Assembly: GCA_947631505.1 (NCBI GenBank)
Contig: CANRLR010000023.1
Coordinates: 1 to 39,359, forward strand
DNA: 39,359 nucleotides
Source of the DNA: an uncultured Lachnospiraceae bacterium
Lineage (GTDB): Bacteria > Bacillota > Clostridia > Lachnospirales > Lachnospiraceae
Reading direction: 5' to 3'
A model generated the notes under the pieces. The model worked only from the letters and a program-made list of their open reading frames with translations. It made no database searches and was not told where the DNA came from. Position 1 is the stretch's first letter, and every line of letters starts with the position of its first letter. A program made the translations under genes and the position numbers. Below are positions 1 to 8,994 of the stretch, piece by piece.

Positions 1-18
1 AAATAATGATTTTGCCAT
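1..18 (-). CDS. Start of a further gene, cut by the window edge
   Basis: Downstream of the surface protein, an ATG at 16-18 (minus strand) follows a GGAGG ribosome binding site at a spacing of about 9 nt. Only six codons (MAKSLF) lie inside the window, so the product cannot be named. It would be co-oriented with the surface protein gene and starts about 50 nt after its stop codon. The call rests on the good ribosome binding site alone. Confidence 0.4.
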
Positions 19-69
19 TGTCTGTTACCTCCACATTCTTTTTTATTTTGAATGTCCGCAAAATCCGTC

Positions 70-2817
70 CTACATCGTAAGATCACCTACCGTTACCGTT
101 ACTTCGGTAATACCGGCTTCTTTCAGGGCGGCATCAATCACACGCTGTAGGTCTTCCTTTGTCGTATCATTCGTTGCCTTATAATCCGTCAATACTTTTT
201 CAACGATCTCTTTTGCATCAGCCACCGTATATCCCAAAGCAGGAATAATAACGGTCACCTCACCATATAGGGAGGTGTAGCTCTGTGAACCATCCGTACC
301 CTTTTGAGGGGCTACATAGTTTCCTTTTTCCCAGACCGGATCTTTCAGATTCGGCACATCTGTCTTGCTTTCTATGTTATTGCAGCCGCTGCAGGTTCGT
401 TTTGCCTCGCCGGTACTGCTTTCCGTCGGCTCTTTCGTTAGCTCCCAGTCACCATATGTATGCTCGTAGGTAAGCGTAAACGTTGGATTAGTACTAATCG
501 CAGCATTATTGACATTATATGTATAGGTAATGGTTCCTTTCCCATCAAAAGCAGTGAAAGAAGAATCGGACAACGTCGCTCCCTTTACATTGCTTACTTT
601 CGTACTGTCCATTCCTTTCAGTCCGCTCAGGGCATACTGCTTGCAGGAATTGATCTTCACAACATTATTACCGGCATCCAGTGTTGTAAGCTTTGTATTC
701 ATACTCAAATCCAGTGCCGCCAGATGATTGCCGGAACAATTCAGCGTCACAAGCTCTGTAAAATGCTCAATTCCCTTCAGATAGGAAATCTCTTTGCCGG
801 CGACATTCATGGATGTAATCTTCATAAGATCACCGGCCCATAACGATTTGTCCTTGTCGGTATCATAATTTTCAGACACATAAGTTCTGAAATTATCATC
901 CGGAAAGTTGGCCGTATCAACCTTGATGGTTTTGTCAAGCAATATTGCCTTATTATCGCCGGATAATCGAAATACAAGACCACTCCCTCCACCATTTTTA
1001 TAAAATTTATTAAACAAGTCTGCATTTGGCATATCCTGTACCACATATTTCCCAATCTCTGCATTATTCGAAAGGTATAATCCAATACGATTGTTTCCCT
1101 CATAAACCGCGTTTCCATTTTTTGCATGAGGGATAACCGGCGCAGCATCGGCAGTATTGCCTGCTTTACAGAAAATTTGTTTCGTCAAATTAGGAGTACC
1201 ATATAAATATACCTTAAAATTATTACTACTTGAACTTGGACTGACACTGTAATCATAGTCAACCGGATTTATTGTTGCATTCCCTCCTATTTCAACCACA
1301 ACATCATTCCCTGCCCACAAACCGGAATTAACCGTACCTCCTGTAACGGTTGCCTGACCGGAGCCGGAAATCTGAATCCATTTACCATTGACCGTACCAC
1401 CTTCAATCACAACGTCTTTAGCCACTATCACATTGGTTAATCCACCTTCTGAACCAACTACACCACTCTTTACCGTGACCTTCTTCCCGTCTGAAGCACC
1501 TATGATACTCGCTCCTTCCATTATTGCGCCATCGAAAATCACATTTCCAAGCTTACTGGTAGCTGCACTTATAACCCAGCTGTGATTATTATTGGTAACC
1601 GTACCACCATACAGCGTAATATCTCCTGAACCTGCTGTATAAATCACCTCAGGGATGCAACTGTATGAATCTATTTTCTCTCCTTCCGCATAGGAATCGT
1701 TACTTAATTTACCGGTTTCCTCTTCGGAGCAGTCACACAGAGTAAAGTCTGCTTCCCCATCCACCGACATGGCAATGCAGCCATTTGCACGGGAAGTATC
1801 ACTTACCTTAATGCTAAGTGTATGCCCATTCAGACAGAGGTTAAAATCCTTCTTCACCTTTACCACTGCATTGTCTTGGGCATGTGCAATGGTTTCGACT
1901 ATTTCTATATTTCCCGCAAGATAATAATTACCGCCGTTTTCTGCAGCTGCTACCAATTCGTCAGCCGTGCTGACAGCGGTAAATAAAGTATTACTGTGAG
2001 CCGTTTCGTGTGTACAGGTATCGCCACAGACAGCATGCCAGTGAGCAATCTCAGGAACTGGCTGCAGAATCGGTCTGCCAAAGGGTTCACTCATTGTCCA
2101 TATACTGTCAAAATCCCAGTTTGCAAAGGTCGCCTGAGATGCAAATTCTGTGGCAGATTTTGGTTCCGCACTTCCCACATCTTTCTTTCCTGTTATAGCG
2201 CCTGTTCCGGAATCCGGTAGATAATAGCCAAATTCAGCAGTACCTTCCAGATAATAGCAATTTTCTATAGCAGCACTGGCGCTACCCATCACCTGAACTG
2301 CCCCAACTACACCGCCAACATAGCAGCCGCCGGACGTGGAGGCATCAACAACATTACCGGTATTGTAACAGTTTTTCACTGTCGCTGTACCACCATTGGT
2401 CGCTGTAACAACTCCAGCCACACCACCACAAACGCTTTTACCTGAAATCACTCCGGTATTATAGCAGTTCTCCAGCGTGGCTGTGCCTCCCTCACCCGCA
2501 ACAAGGCCAGCCACACCACCACAAAAACTATTGGCACCAGTTGAAACTTTAGCAGTATTATAGCAGTTTTTCACAGTTCCATTACCCACAGCACCAACTA
2601 TACCAGCACCATTCTCGGCATTATTGCCCGTAACAGAACCACTTACCGTAAGATTTTTAATTTCCCCTGTACTCATGCCGAACAGACCGACAACAGATGC
2701 CGCATCATCATTAATATACAGATTGTTTATTTTATGTCCACCACCATCAAAGATACCGGTAAAAAATGCAAACCCCCCCCGCACCAATCGGTGTCCATGA
2801 GCCTTTGCCAGCACCAT
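70..2817 (-). CDS. Repeat-rich cell-surface protein, main body (frameshifted from its signal peptide)
   Basis: This frame encodes about 900 residues of extracellular protein. It starts with GLUG-type repeats, glycine-rich units with recurring KNCYNTG-like motifs over roughly residues 40-215. A long beta-helix-like, Gly/Thr/Val-rich region follows, then a short leucine-rich repeat block (DLSMNTKLTTLDAGNN region, around residues 700-740), then a HTYGDWELTKEPT/CSGC module common in surface proteins of gut Firmicutes. No LPXTG motif or C-terminal membrane anchor is visible. The first residues of this frame (MVLAKAHGHRLVR) are not a plausible start. They are the out-of-frame reading of the PIGAGG sequence at the end of the 2747-3121 frame. 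Removing one G from the G8 run at 2773-2780 joins the two frames into a protein of roughly 1015 residues. Function is inferred only as adhesion or binding at the cell surface. Confidence 0.8.
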   Translation of the reverse strand: MVLAKAHGHRLVRGGFAFFTGIFDGGGHKINNLYINDDAASVVGLFGMSTGEIKNLTVSGSVTGNNAENGAGIVGAVGNGTVKNCYNTAKVSTGANSFCGGVAGLVAGEGGTATLENCYNTGVISGKSVCGGVAGVVTATNGGTATVKNCYNTGNVVDASTSGGCYVGGVVGAVQVMGSASAAIENCYYLEGTAEFGYYLPDSGTGAITGKKDVGSAEPKSATEFASQATFANWDFDSIWTMSEPFGRPILQPVPEIAHWHAVCGDTCTHETAHSNTLFTAVSTADELVAAAENGGNYYLAGNIEIVETIAHAQDNAVVKVKKDFNLCLNGHTLSIKVSDTSRANGCIAMSVDGEADFTLCDCSEEETGKLSNDSYAEGEKIDSYSCIPEVIYTAGSGDITLYGGTVTNNNHSWVISAATSKLGNVIFDGAIMEGASIIGASDGKKVTVKSGVVGSEGGLTNVIVAKDVVIEGGTVNGKWIQISGSGQATVTGGTVNSGLWAGNDVVVEIGGNATINPVDYDYSVSPSSSSNNFKVYLYGTPNLTKQIFCKAGNTADAAPVIPHAKNGNAVYEGNNRIGLYLSNNAEIGKYVVQDMPNADLFNKFYKNGGGSGLVFRLSGDNKAILLDKTIKVDTANFPDDNFRTYVSENYDTDKDKSLWAGDLMKITSMNVAGKEISYLKGIEHFTELVTLNCSGNHLAALDLSMNTKLTTLDAGNNVVKINSCKQYALSGLKGMDSTKVSNVKGATLSDSSFTAFDGKGTITYTYNVNNAAISTNPTFTLTYEHTYGDWELTKEPTESSTGEAKRTCSGCNNIESKTDVPNLKDPVWEKGNYVAPQKGTDGSQSYTSLYGEVTVIIPALGYTVADAKEIVEKVLTDYKATNDTTKEDLQRVIDAALKEAGITEVTVTVGDLTM

Positions 2818-3121
2818 ACTTCTCTGACATATCGATATCCGCTGTCAGCTTAAAATACATTCCACTGTAATCGATACCTTCCGTTTCATCGTCGCCATTG
2901 ACGTTTCCTGCCAACAACTCCAGATCTTCCAGATTTTCAATCCGATACGGATTGCTTTCCGTGCCTTCCCCTTCAAAACCTGTTCCCAATTCTTCTGCCG
3001 CAAAGACGAACCCCATCGGACCGGCTGCAAGCAGCAAGCAGAAACAAAGCACCACTGCTAACAGGTGCAGACACGCTTTTCCCTTAAATTTTTTTGATTT
3101 TCTCCATTCATAGTAATTCAT
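2747..3121 (-). CDS. N-terminal part of the surface protein: signal peptide and first GLUG-associated segment
   Basis: I choose the ATG at 3121 (MNYYEWRKSKKF) because a GGAAGTG ribosome binding site lies about 7 nt upstream. The longer reading from 3178 lacks such a site. Residues 1-45 are a classic signal peptide: a basic start (WRKSKKFKGK), a hydrophobic core (LAVVLCFCLLLAAGPMGFVF) and an Ala-Ala cleavage region. The mature part contains the SNPYRIENLEDLELLAGNV and YFKLTADIDMS motifs that usually precede GLUG repeats, ending at WTPIGAGG. Here the frame enters the G8 run and stops seven codons later. As written, the cell would export only a peptide of about 80 residues. It belongs with the 70-2817 frame as one gene. 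Confidence 0.8.
   Translation of the reverse strand: MNYYEWRKSKKFKGKACLHLLAVVLCFCLLLAAGPMGFVFAAEELGTGFEGEGTESNPYRIENLEDLELLAGNVNGDDETEGIDYSGMYFKLTADIDMSEKYGAGKGSWTPIGAGGVCIFYRYL
2773..2780 (-). repeat. G8 homopolymer at the frame break (candidate slippage tract)
   Basis: Eight consecutive C on the plus strand are eight G in the coding strand. The upstream frame reads through Ala-Gly-Gly into a stop. The downstream frame needs seven (or ten) G to continue in phase. The break between the two halves of the surface protein therefore falls exactly at this tract. Confidence 0.85.
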
Positions 3122-3157
3122 AATTTTGTCACTTCCTTTTAGATATGATGTAGAGAT

Positions 3158-3186
3158 ATAGTAATTCATAAGGGACAATATGACAA
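3158..3186 (-). promoter_or_regulatory. Probable promoter of the surface protein gene
   Basis: On the minus strand TTGTCA (3181-3186) and TACTAT (3158-3163) are separated by 17 nt. They lie about 37 nt upstream of the ATG at 3121. The -35 box is close to consensus and the -10 box is moderate. Confidence 0.5.
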
Positions 3187-3188
3187 CC

Positions 3189-3223
3189 TTTTTGGCATAC
3201 TTCGCACTTTTTTCGGTATACTT
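3189..3223. repeat. Two direct repeats abutting the -35 box (candidate regulator site)
   Basis: GGCATACTT (3194-3202) and GGTATACTT (3215-3223), each preceded by a run of T with little interruption, are 21 bp apart. That equals two helical turns, and the repeats lie immediately upstream of the TTGTCA box. Paired direct repeats in this position are typical of an activator, such as a response regulator, but the regulator is unknown. Confidence 0.45.
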
Positions 3224-3465
3224 TGAAACTCGAAAAATAAAATTTCATATTGACGCTCGAATGTAAACCGAGATTCCCGTTTTTTCTCTTGATTTTGTGC
3301 TATGATGGTCCCATGACAGGATAAAAATGCGCATGAAAAACGGACGTCAGTTCCGTCTTACAGATTTTGTATCACGAAATTCACGCCTGATTGTTCCTTT
3401 ATTTCAGCCGGCGGTCTGCAAAGTAAGAGTCCGCAGCTAAAATGGCACTTAAATTTTTGTTTCGG
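3224..3465. other. Intergenic region with weak terminator-like hairpins
   Basis: No gene is visible. On the minus strand, downstream of the 3466-5181 gene, there is a short hairpin (ACGGA/TCCGT, 3340-3356) followed by TTTTT, a weak candidate terminator for the large operon. A second imperfect hairpin (GCGG/CCGC, 3411-3434) lies closer to the gene. A TGCTATGAT extended -10-like element at 3298-3306 on the plus strand has no gene after it. Confidence 0.3.
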
Positions 3466-5181
3466 TTATAACTTCGCTAATTCCTCAAGAACCCTGTCAG
3501 AGATTCCATCAAAGCCATCATACAATTCCTTCATTTTCGCATGCTCAGCTACTAATCTATGCAATATTTCAAGCACATTTTCTTTTTGTGACTTATTTTT
3601 TAATATAATATTCTTACATTTATATTTATTCGATATAAGAATGCCAATACCAATTGCAACTCCAACACCTGTTCCGGCCAGCAATAATAAATGAACAAAA
3701 AATGCCACAACTCCGCAAGCCGCTCCTACGCCAAATGAAATATATGCGGGAAAATTTTTTATCGTGGATAACTCTTCTCTCTGTTTTGTCTCGTAGAGTT
3801 CTTCAACCTTCGATATTTCACCTGATTCATTTGCTAAATTCGCATCTGTCGAATAATCTAATATACGAATCGGATGAACCGTTTTATACATTGATCTATA
3901 ATTTGAAATATATAAATCTGCAGCTTTCTGCTGGAACGTTTTAATTAGAGTAAACATATTCAAACGCATTTGACCATTTACATTTTCATTTGCAAAATCA
4001 TAAACCCAATTTATAATCGTGGAGATAATATTAAATTCTTCTTCTCGATGTGCTAATTCTTCTTCAAATTTTGCTTTGGCTCCTTCGACATCCCCGCCCA
4101 TCTTGATTACAAGCTCATTGTACTCAATTTCATTATAGGTATCAATTTCCACACTATTCGGTTTTGCCAATAATTCATTTAAGTATTCCTTTAAGTAAGT
4201 ATTCCTTTCCGCAAGTGGAACATTTACTATCTTAAGAATGAACTCCAAAATATTATAGTTATTGTTTGCAAGGTTCAACATTTTTGTAATTGATGAATAA
4301 TCTCCACAGTATTTGGAAATCAACGGGAGGTCATATGATTCCGTTTTCATCAAACGCTGCATATGAGTTTTTATAAAGGAGACAATATCATCCTCGCTAT
4401 ATCCTTCTTTTTCTGCACACTCAACAATTAATCGATGAATATAATCTGAAATCATGCGGGAAGTCTCATCATCTACATTATCCGATAATGTCTTACTTAT
4501 TAATGAAAACAACATTAAAAATGTGTTTTCATCGCTACCTTTCAATTCACACTTCTGATATTCAAGAAACCATTTAACTGCAGCTTCATTTCTATCCATC
4601 CTTAAATTGAAAATCATATAGAACATACTGCTATTCTTCGAATCTAGCTTATAAGCTACTTCCACAGCCCTGTCAGCAAGCACTTTATCATCCGTTTTCC
4701 AAGCCATTATGCTGATTAATGCACTCGTAAGCCAAAAATCAGGCGTTAATAGGTGCTGTTTTTCTATCGATTTATAAATAATAGCATCACTTACCATATT
4801 TAAATCCAAATTGTCCATCATACCCTGAACAATCTTTCTTACAGTTCTGTAATTATTAAAATCATAGTACTTTTTATTATTTAGTGTCCGAATTTTCTTA
4901 TTCGCAAGCTCAACACACTTATATCTAGTATAAAGTACATCTATTTGTCCTTGTAATTCATATGCTTCCAGTGCTCTATTTATAGAATTGTTTATTACAC
5001 CTGTTGCATTGTCCAGTGAGGTTCTTATATGCTGATTGTAATTCGCCAAATTACGTTCTGCTTGATTTACACTATTAACGGTAGAGCTGATTTCTGATCT
5101 GAGCCGGCTATTTTCTCTTTCGATTTCACGAAGTTGTGACTCTAATCTGCTTACTTGTGCTTCTAAACCATAATTACTCAC
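3466..5181 (-). CDS. Coiled-coil membrane protein, paralogue 3 of the SPFH/AAA operon
   Basis: Start chosen at the GTG at 5181 (MSNYGLEAQVSRLESQ), 8 nt after AGGAGG. An alternative GTG at 5190 lies inside the ribosome binding site. Residues 1-60 form a heptad-rich coiled coil. A helical middle domain follows, with a conserved stretch around FWLTSALISIMAW and FYMIFNLRMDRNEAAVKWF, then a hydrophobic hairpin of two membrane helices (about residues 480-520) and a short C-terminal helix. The middle motifs align by eye with the genes at 7377 and 8995 (YWLSYALLAITAW / FNLRFGRNSPAKRWF, and YWLAYAIMSVMLW / INLRFTRVGAAQKWY), so the three are diverged paralogues. The start overlaps the end of the AAA+ gene, implying coupled translation. 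It is the last gene of the operon. I recognise no named family. A membrane-anchored, TPR-like scaffold is my inference. Confidence 0.8.
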   Translation of the reverse strand: MSNYGLEAQVSRLESQLREIERENSRLRSEISSTVNSVNQAERNLANYNQHIRTSLDNATGVINNSINRALEAYELQGQIDVLYTRYKCVELANKKIRTLNNKKYYDFNNYRTVRKIVQGMMDNLDLNMVSDAIIYKSIEKQHLLTPDFWLTSALISIMAWKTDDKVLADRAVEVAYKLDSKNSSMFYMIFNLRMDRNEAAVKWFLEYQKCELKGSDENTFLMLFSLISKTLSDNVDDETSRMISDYIHRLIVECAEKEGYSEDDIVSFIKTHMQRLMKTESYDLPLISKYCGDYSSITKMLNLANNNYNILEFILKIVNVPLAERNTYLKEYLNELLAKPNSVEIDTYNEIEYNELVIKMGGDVEGAKAKFEEELAHREEEFNIISTIINWVYDFANENVNGQMRLNMFTLIKTFQQKAADLYISNYRSMYKTVHPIRILDYSTDANLANESGEISKVEELYETKQREELSTIKNFPAYISFGVGAACGVVAFFVHLLLLAGTGVGVAIGIGILISNKYKCKNIILKNKSQKENVLEILHRLVAEHAKMKELYDGFDGISDRVLEELAKL

Positions 5182-6688
5182 TAAATCCACCTCCTACTTC
5201 TGATACATTAATAGCTCTATTTTTTCCCCAGTTCTCAATTTCCTTAACAAGTTCCGGATTAATTTGTGATATTGGAATAATTGCCTTTACCGAAGCTATC
5301 AAATCAGAAATATTAATCGTTTTTTCTTTTTCAATAAGCACTTGTTGTGCAACATCTTTTATTACTGTTTCTAAATCGGAATACGAATATCCTTCTGTCT
5401 GTTTTACTAATTCGTCTAATATTGCATCTGTAGGTGCTGCCTTCAAAGAAACTTTTATATAATGCTCTAATGCCTTTTTGCGTTCGCTCTTGTTCGGAAG
5501 TCCTGCATAGAACACTTCGGAAAATCTGCCTTTTCTGTATAATTCATATGGCAATGCTTTTACGTTATTCGCAGTTGCAACCATAAATACTTTGCTATTT
5601 GCTTCTTGAATCCAAAACAGAAATTCTCCCAGCACTCTCTTTCCCGTTTCATTTCCTGTATCCGTCGTTGAAAGCACTTTTTCAATTTCATCTATCCAGA
5701 GCACACATGGGGATACGTTTTCGATAAATTGCAATGCTTCTCGCATCTTTTTTTCACTCTCACCTACCCATTTGTCAAAAACTGACCCAATGTCAAATCG
5801 AAACAACGGCAAGTCCCACTTTTGAGCCACGAGCTTTGCCGTTAACGATTTTCCACATCCCGGTACACCTACAAGCAGTATCCCTTTCGGTGCCTTTAAA
5901 TCATATTCTGCAAGTTGTTCCTCTGGCATAAAGAATATCTTTTTTTTTCGCTCCAACCAAATTTTTAGCACATCCATACCCTCTACAGCATATTGCTTGT
6001 AAAGATTTATGTACTGAACCGATCCTACCTTCGGATAAATTTTTTGTTTTTGTGATGCCAGCTGTGAAATTCTTGCTTTTTTTAATCCAGAATTTCCTAT
6101 GATTTCTGCAGAGAGAATATTATCAATCTGAATCTCTGTAAATCCTCTTAATACAGCACTTACTCTAGTTATATCTTCGTCATCCCATTCGACCTGAAAT
6201 CTGCCTTGATACATCTTGATAAATTTTTGTATCTGAATAATTCTTTCGTTTGTATCTGGATAGTCCAAATTAATTACCATTCCGAAACTAGAGATTCTTG
6301 TCCAAACTTGATCTGATGTTATTAATATAACAACTCCATTATTTTCCTTCGCCATATATAGTATATTCATAAGTTCACGAGAATATGCATTATCATCGGA
6401 AATACGTCTAACATCCCCAAGAACAATATTTAAATTTCTCTGCTTTTTTACTTGTGAAAGAAAGAAACCAAGCGGATCATCATCTGTGTCAATAGCCTCA
6501 TCATTTGTGCCCAACACCTTAACTTGCTTTGCATCTGTGTAATACATCAAACTAATCTGAGCATCCTTCGTGATTTCGTTTAGCATCCTCTCCACTCGCT
6601 CACGCTCATTTGTACTTACTATTACAAGCGGGGTCCTTGCATATATATAGTTTACTAATTCCTTTTTTACCTCAGAATAATTAGACAT
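5174..6688 (-). CDS. Ycf46-like AAA+ ATPase
   Basis: A 504-aa AAA+ protein. The N-terminal 200 residues look like the inactive Rossmann-type half seen in Ycf46-type proteins (LVNYIYARTPLVIVSTNERE at 11-30). The active AAA module follows: Walker A GVPGCGKS (274-281), a KWVGESE pore-type loop (306-312), Walker B VLWIDEIEK (329-337), sensor 1 ATANN (371-375) and an arginine-finger region YRKGRF (384-389). It probably forms a hexamer that remodels protein partners using ATP. In this operon the likely partners are the coiled-coil membrane proteins or the SPFH protein, which is inference from gene order. Its start overlaps the upstream 167-aa gene by 8 nt, and its end overlaps the downstream paralogue. 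The ribosome binding site GGAGC lies 9 nt before the ATG. The ATPase assignment is firm. The Ycf46 comparison is from memory of the family. Confidence 0.88.
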   Translation of the reverse strand: MSNYSEVKKELVNYIYARTPLVIVSTNERERVERMLNEITKDAQISLMYYTDAKQVKVLGTNDEAIDTDDDPLGFFLSQVKKQRNLNIVLGDVRRISDDNAYSRELMNILYMAKENNGVVILITSDQVWTRISSFGMVINLDYPDTNERIIQIQKFIKMYQGRFQVEWDDEDITRVSAVLRGFTEIQIDNILSAEIIGNSGLKKARISQLASQKQKIYPKVGSVQYINLYKQYAVEGMDVLKIWLERKKKIFFMPEEQLAEYDLKAPKGILLVGVPGCGKSLTAKLVAQKWDLPLFRFDIGSVFDKWVGESEKKMREALQFIENVSPCVLWIDEIEKVLSTTDTGNETGKRVLGEFLFWIQEANSKVFMVATANNVKALPYELYRKGRFSEVFYAGLPNKSERKKALEHYIKVSLKAAPTDAILDELVKQTEGYSYSDLETVIKDVAQQVLIEKEKTINISDLIASVKAIIPISQINPELVKEIENWGKNRAINVSEVGGGFSE

Positions 6689-7184
6689 ATATATTCAGCT
6701 CCTCAACATATTTTTTAAGATTTGCCTTTCTGCAAATGTACTCAAAATCAGAAATGAATATATCACTGCCATTTTCCTCAAGTCTCTTAGTATATCTATG
6801 AAATTCTTTCACAAATAGTTGTAGATTTTTACTCATTTGCAAAGACAGTTTCCTTTTTACTTCAACCGGATATTTCTCCATGACATTGAAAAAGAAACAC
6901 GTGTCCAAATCTTTTTTTAAACATCTGAATCCATGTACCAGCATCTCTATATCATTCTCTGAAATACATTTATTCACAGTGATCTGAAACTTTTCTATTG
7001 ATTCAGTCAGTATTACCGTCTCAAGTTTTGCTATCTCGTTATACACAAATTCTTGATATTCCATCATATTAACCTGTGGATAATTTGTACAAAGAACTTT
7101 CATGGAATCACTTCTTATTCCTTTATCTTTGACAGTTTTTATATGCTTCAGCCACTGTGCATAAGTTATACTTTGTATCTCCAT
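6681..7184 (-). CDS. 167-aa helical protein of the SPFH/AAA operon, unknown function
   Basis: A mostly helical, charged soluble protein (start MEIQSITYAQWLKHIKTVKD) without signal peptide, membrane segment or recognisable catalytic motif. It starts 1 nt after the stop of the 56-aa gene without a convincing ribosome binding site of its own, and its end overlaps the AAA+ start by 8 nt. It is therefore probably translated by coupling. Sitting directly before the ATPase, it could be an adaptor for it, but that is only inference. Confidence 0.75.
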   Translation of the reverse strand: MEIQSITYAQWLKHIKTVKDKGIRSDSMKVLCTNYPQVNMMEYQEFVYNEIAKLETVILTESIEKFQITVNKCISENDIEMLVHGFRCLKKDLDTCFFFNVMEKYPVEVKRKLSLQMSKNLQLFVKEFHRYTKRLEENGSDIFISDFEYICRKANLKKYVEELNIYV

Positions 7185-7185
7185 A

Positions 7186-7356
7186 TTACTTTAAGAAACT
7201 AAACGGAGGCTCCAAACTCCAAGATGGCAGTTTTTTATTCATCTCCTTTAATCTCTCATCTGTAACATCATAATTTCCGGCATCGCCCGAACCATAATTC
7301 TCTTGAATTCTCTGCTCTAAAAGATCTCCTAATTCTAAATTCATTTCATTATCCAT
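7186..7356 (-). CDS. 56-aa protein with a C-terminal Pro/aromatic tail
   Basis: A small gene between the 534-aa and 167-aa genes. The ATG at 7356 follows AGGAGG at 9 nt. The product begins MDNEMNLELGDLLEQRI and ends in KLPSWSLEPPFSFLK. The N-terminal half is an acidic amphipathic helix and the tail is rich in Pro, Trp and Phe, which suggests a short docking motif for a partner protein. The stop codon is 1 nt from the next ATG, so it is embedded in the operon. The perfect ribosome binding site and the tight fit make it a real gene. I do not recognise the family. Confidence 0.72.
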   Translation of the reverse strand: MDNEMNLELGDLLEQRIQENYGSGDAGNYDVTDERLKEMNKKLPSWSLEPPFSFLK

Positions 7357-7376
7357 TTTTAACATCCTCCTATGTA

Positions 7377-8981
7377 TTATAGATATTCAATTTTACTCTC
7401 AAGTAACTCTTTTTTATCTTTTTCTTCTGAATAGAACTGTTTAAAGTCTGCCAATTCCAGCATACAAGCATTCAATTTGTCTAAAGCTGCATTTACTCTT
7501 GCCGGGAACTGCTTATTCGCCTTTACAATTCTGAAAATCAAAAATCCTACAGATAAAGCTGTTGCTACCAGTGAATATGGTGTAATAAACACCAATCCAA
7601 TTGACAAAATAAAAACTATTATTGCAACAATATTCGGAGTATTAACATACATCAGCTGGAATTTATTGTTATTAAAATATTCCTTCATATTATTAACTTG
7701 TTCGTTCTGATCCTCTCCATTTGATACACTACTCCACGTATCAATCGCAAGAGGAAAATCTAATGGCTGAGATTCTTGTAACATCAATGCCCAGTTCTTT
7801 ATTGCACGTAAGAACCAGTCCTTTGTATTTTGCAGACCAAATTTCTTTACATGAACATCTGTCTGCTCTGCATCATCATAAATAGCCCATCGGATCATCT
7901 GCTTTCCGATATTAACACTTGCGTTTTGAACCTTTTGATATTCTTCATATTGTGCTTCAGCTGCGTCAACTTGACCATTATTATCAATAACAAAGTTGAA
8001 ATATGCTTGCTGATTTTTCAAATCCAATTCTTCTTCGTCGTAATTTGAAATTAAATTCATCAATATGGCATCTACTCTGCTCTTATAATTTGCCTCTGTT
8101 TGTTCTTCCAATTCTACATCCATCGCATCAATTTCTGAAATAAGCTTTTCATACTTTGAGACATTTGCATAAGACTGCTGTATTGCACCATAATTTGAGC
8201 ATGCATCTGGCAATGCCACATAATTGCACTGCTTCGCCGGTGGTAATAATTGAATGTATTTTTGATAAGCTTTAGTTAATTCGTCTGCCATAGACTGATC
8301 TGCATTCAACTCTGAGATCCAACTCTTAATGATGTTATTCACATCATTTTCCAGTTCCTTATCCGTTCCAAATAAACCGTTCAGATACGCCTGTAATAAT
8401 ACAGCAGATTCTCTTTGCATCTCTGATGGCTTAATTGTTTTTAAGTATTCAAAAAACCATCTCTTCGCTGGAGAATTACGGCCAAATCTTAAATTGAACA
8501 GGCAGAAAAACAAAGATGCCTTTGCCGGGTCTCTTCTCATACATTCAGAAAGAGCATTATTTGCAATTTCCTTATATTCATTAATCCATGCCGTTATTGC
8601 CAACAGTGCGTATGACAGCCAATACCTTGAACTGGTAATCCACAATTCTTCTGATATCTCTTGAATAGTACTATTTCTTACAAGATTAATATCAAAATCC
8701 TTTACGACACCCATAACGGTTTTACGAATAGTCTCGTGATCACCAAATTGTTCTTTTAATATTTGATCAATTCTGAGTATATTCTCATGAGCAAGCTGCT
8801 TTTCCTCATTTTGAATCATATCCTGCTTAAATTTATTTACACTGTCATAAATCTTATCCGTTGTAGCCTTAATACTGGCCGTAGATGTATTAACAGCATC
8901 TATTTTTACATCTACTTTTGATTTAAATGAGCCAATTGTTTGATTCAAATTATTGACTGCATTATAAGATGAACTAGCCAT
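7377..8981 (-). CDS. Coiled-coil membrane protein, paralogue 2 of the SPFH/AAA operon
   Basis: A 534-aa protein. The first ~90 residues are a low-complexity coiled coil (SSYNAVNNLNQTIGSFKSKV). A helical domain follows, containing YWLSYALLAITAW and FNLRFGRNSPAKRWFFEYL, the signature shared with the genes at 3466 and 8995. Near the C-terminus two membrane helices (PNIVAIIVFILSIGLVFITP and SLVATALSVGFLIFRI, about residues 435-475) precede a short coiled coil. The ribosome binding site GGAGG lies 7 nt upstream of the ATG, and the gene begins 13 nt after its paralogue at 8995. The shared layout suggests the three proteins assemble together in the membrane, perhaps as a hetero-oligomer. No enzymatic motif is visible. 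Confidence 0.82.
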   Translation of the reverse strand: MASSSYNAVNNLNQTIGSFKSKVDVKIDAVNTSTASIKATTDKIYDSVNKFKQDMIQNEEKQLAHENILRIDQILKEQFGDHETIRKTVMGVVKDFDINLVRNSTIQEISEELWITSSRYWLSYALLAITAWINEYKEIANNALSECMRRDPAKASLFFCLFNLRFGRNSPAKRWFFEYLKTIKPSEMQRESAVLLQAYLNGLFGTDKELENDVNNIIKSWISELNADQSMADELTKAYQKYIQLLPPAKQCNYVALPDACSNYGAIQQSYANVSKYEKLISEIDAMDVELEEQTEANYKSRVDAILMNLISNYDEEELDLKNQQAYFNFVIDNNGQVDAAEAQYEEYQKVQNASVNIGKQMIRWAIYDDAEQTDVHVKKFGLQNTKDWFLRAIKNWALMLQESQPLDFPLAIDTWSSVSNGEDQNEQVNNMKEYFNNNKFQLMYVNTPNIVAIIVFILSIGLVFITPYSLVATALSVGFLIFRIVKANKQFPARVNAALDKLNACMLELADFKQFYSEEKDKKELLESKIEYL

Positions 8982-8994
8982 TATTCTTCCTCCA

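Noticed and set aside
822-1148. Antisense and alternative-frame open frames inside the surface protein and other large genes
   Set aside because: They lie within well-supported genes, lack ribosome binding sites and have no recognisable motifs.
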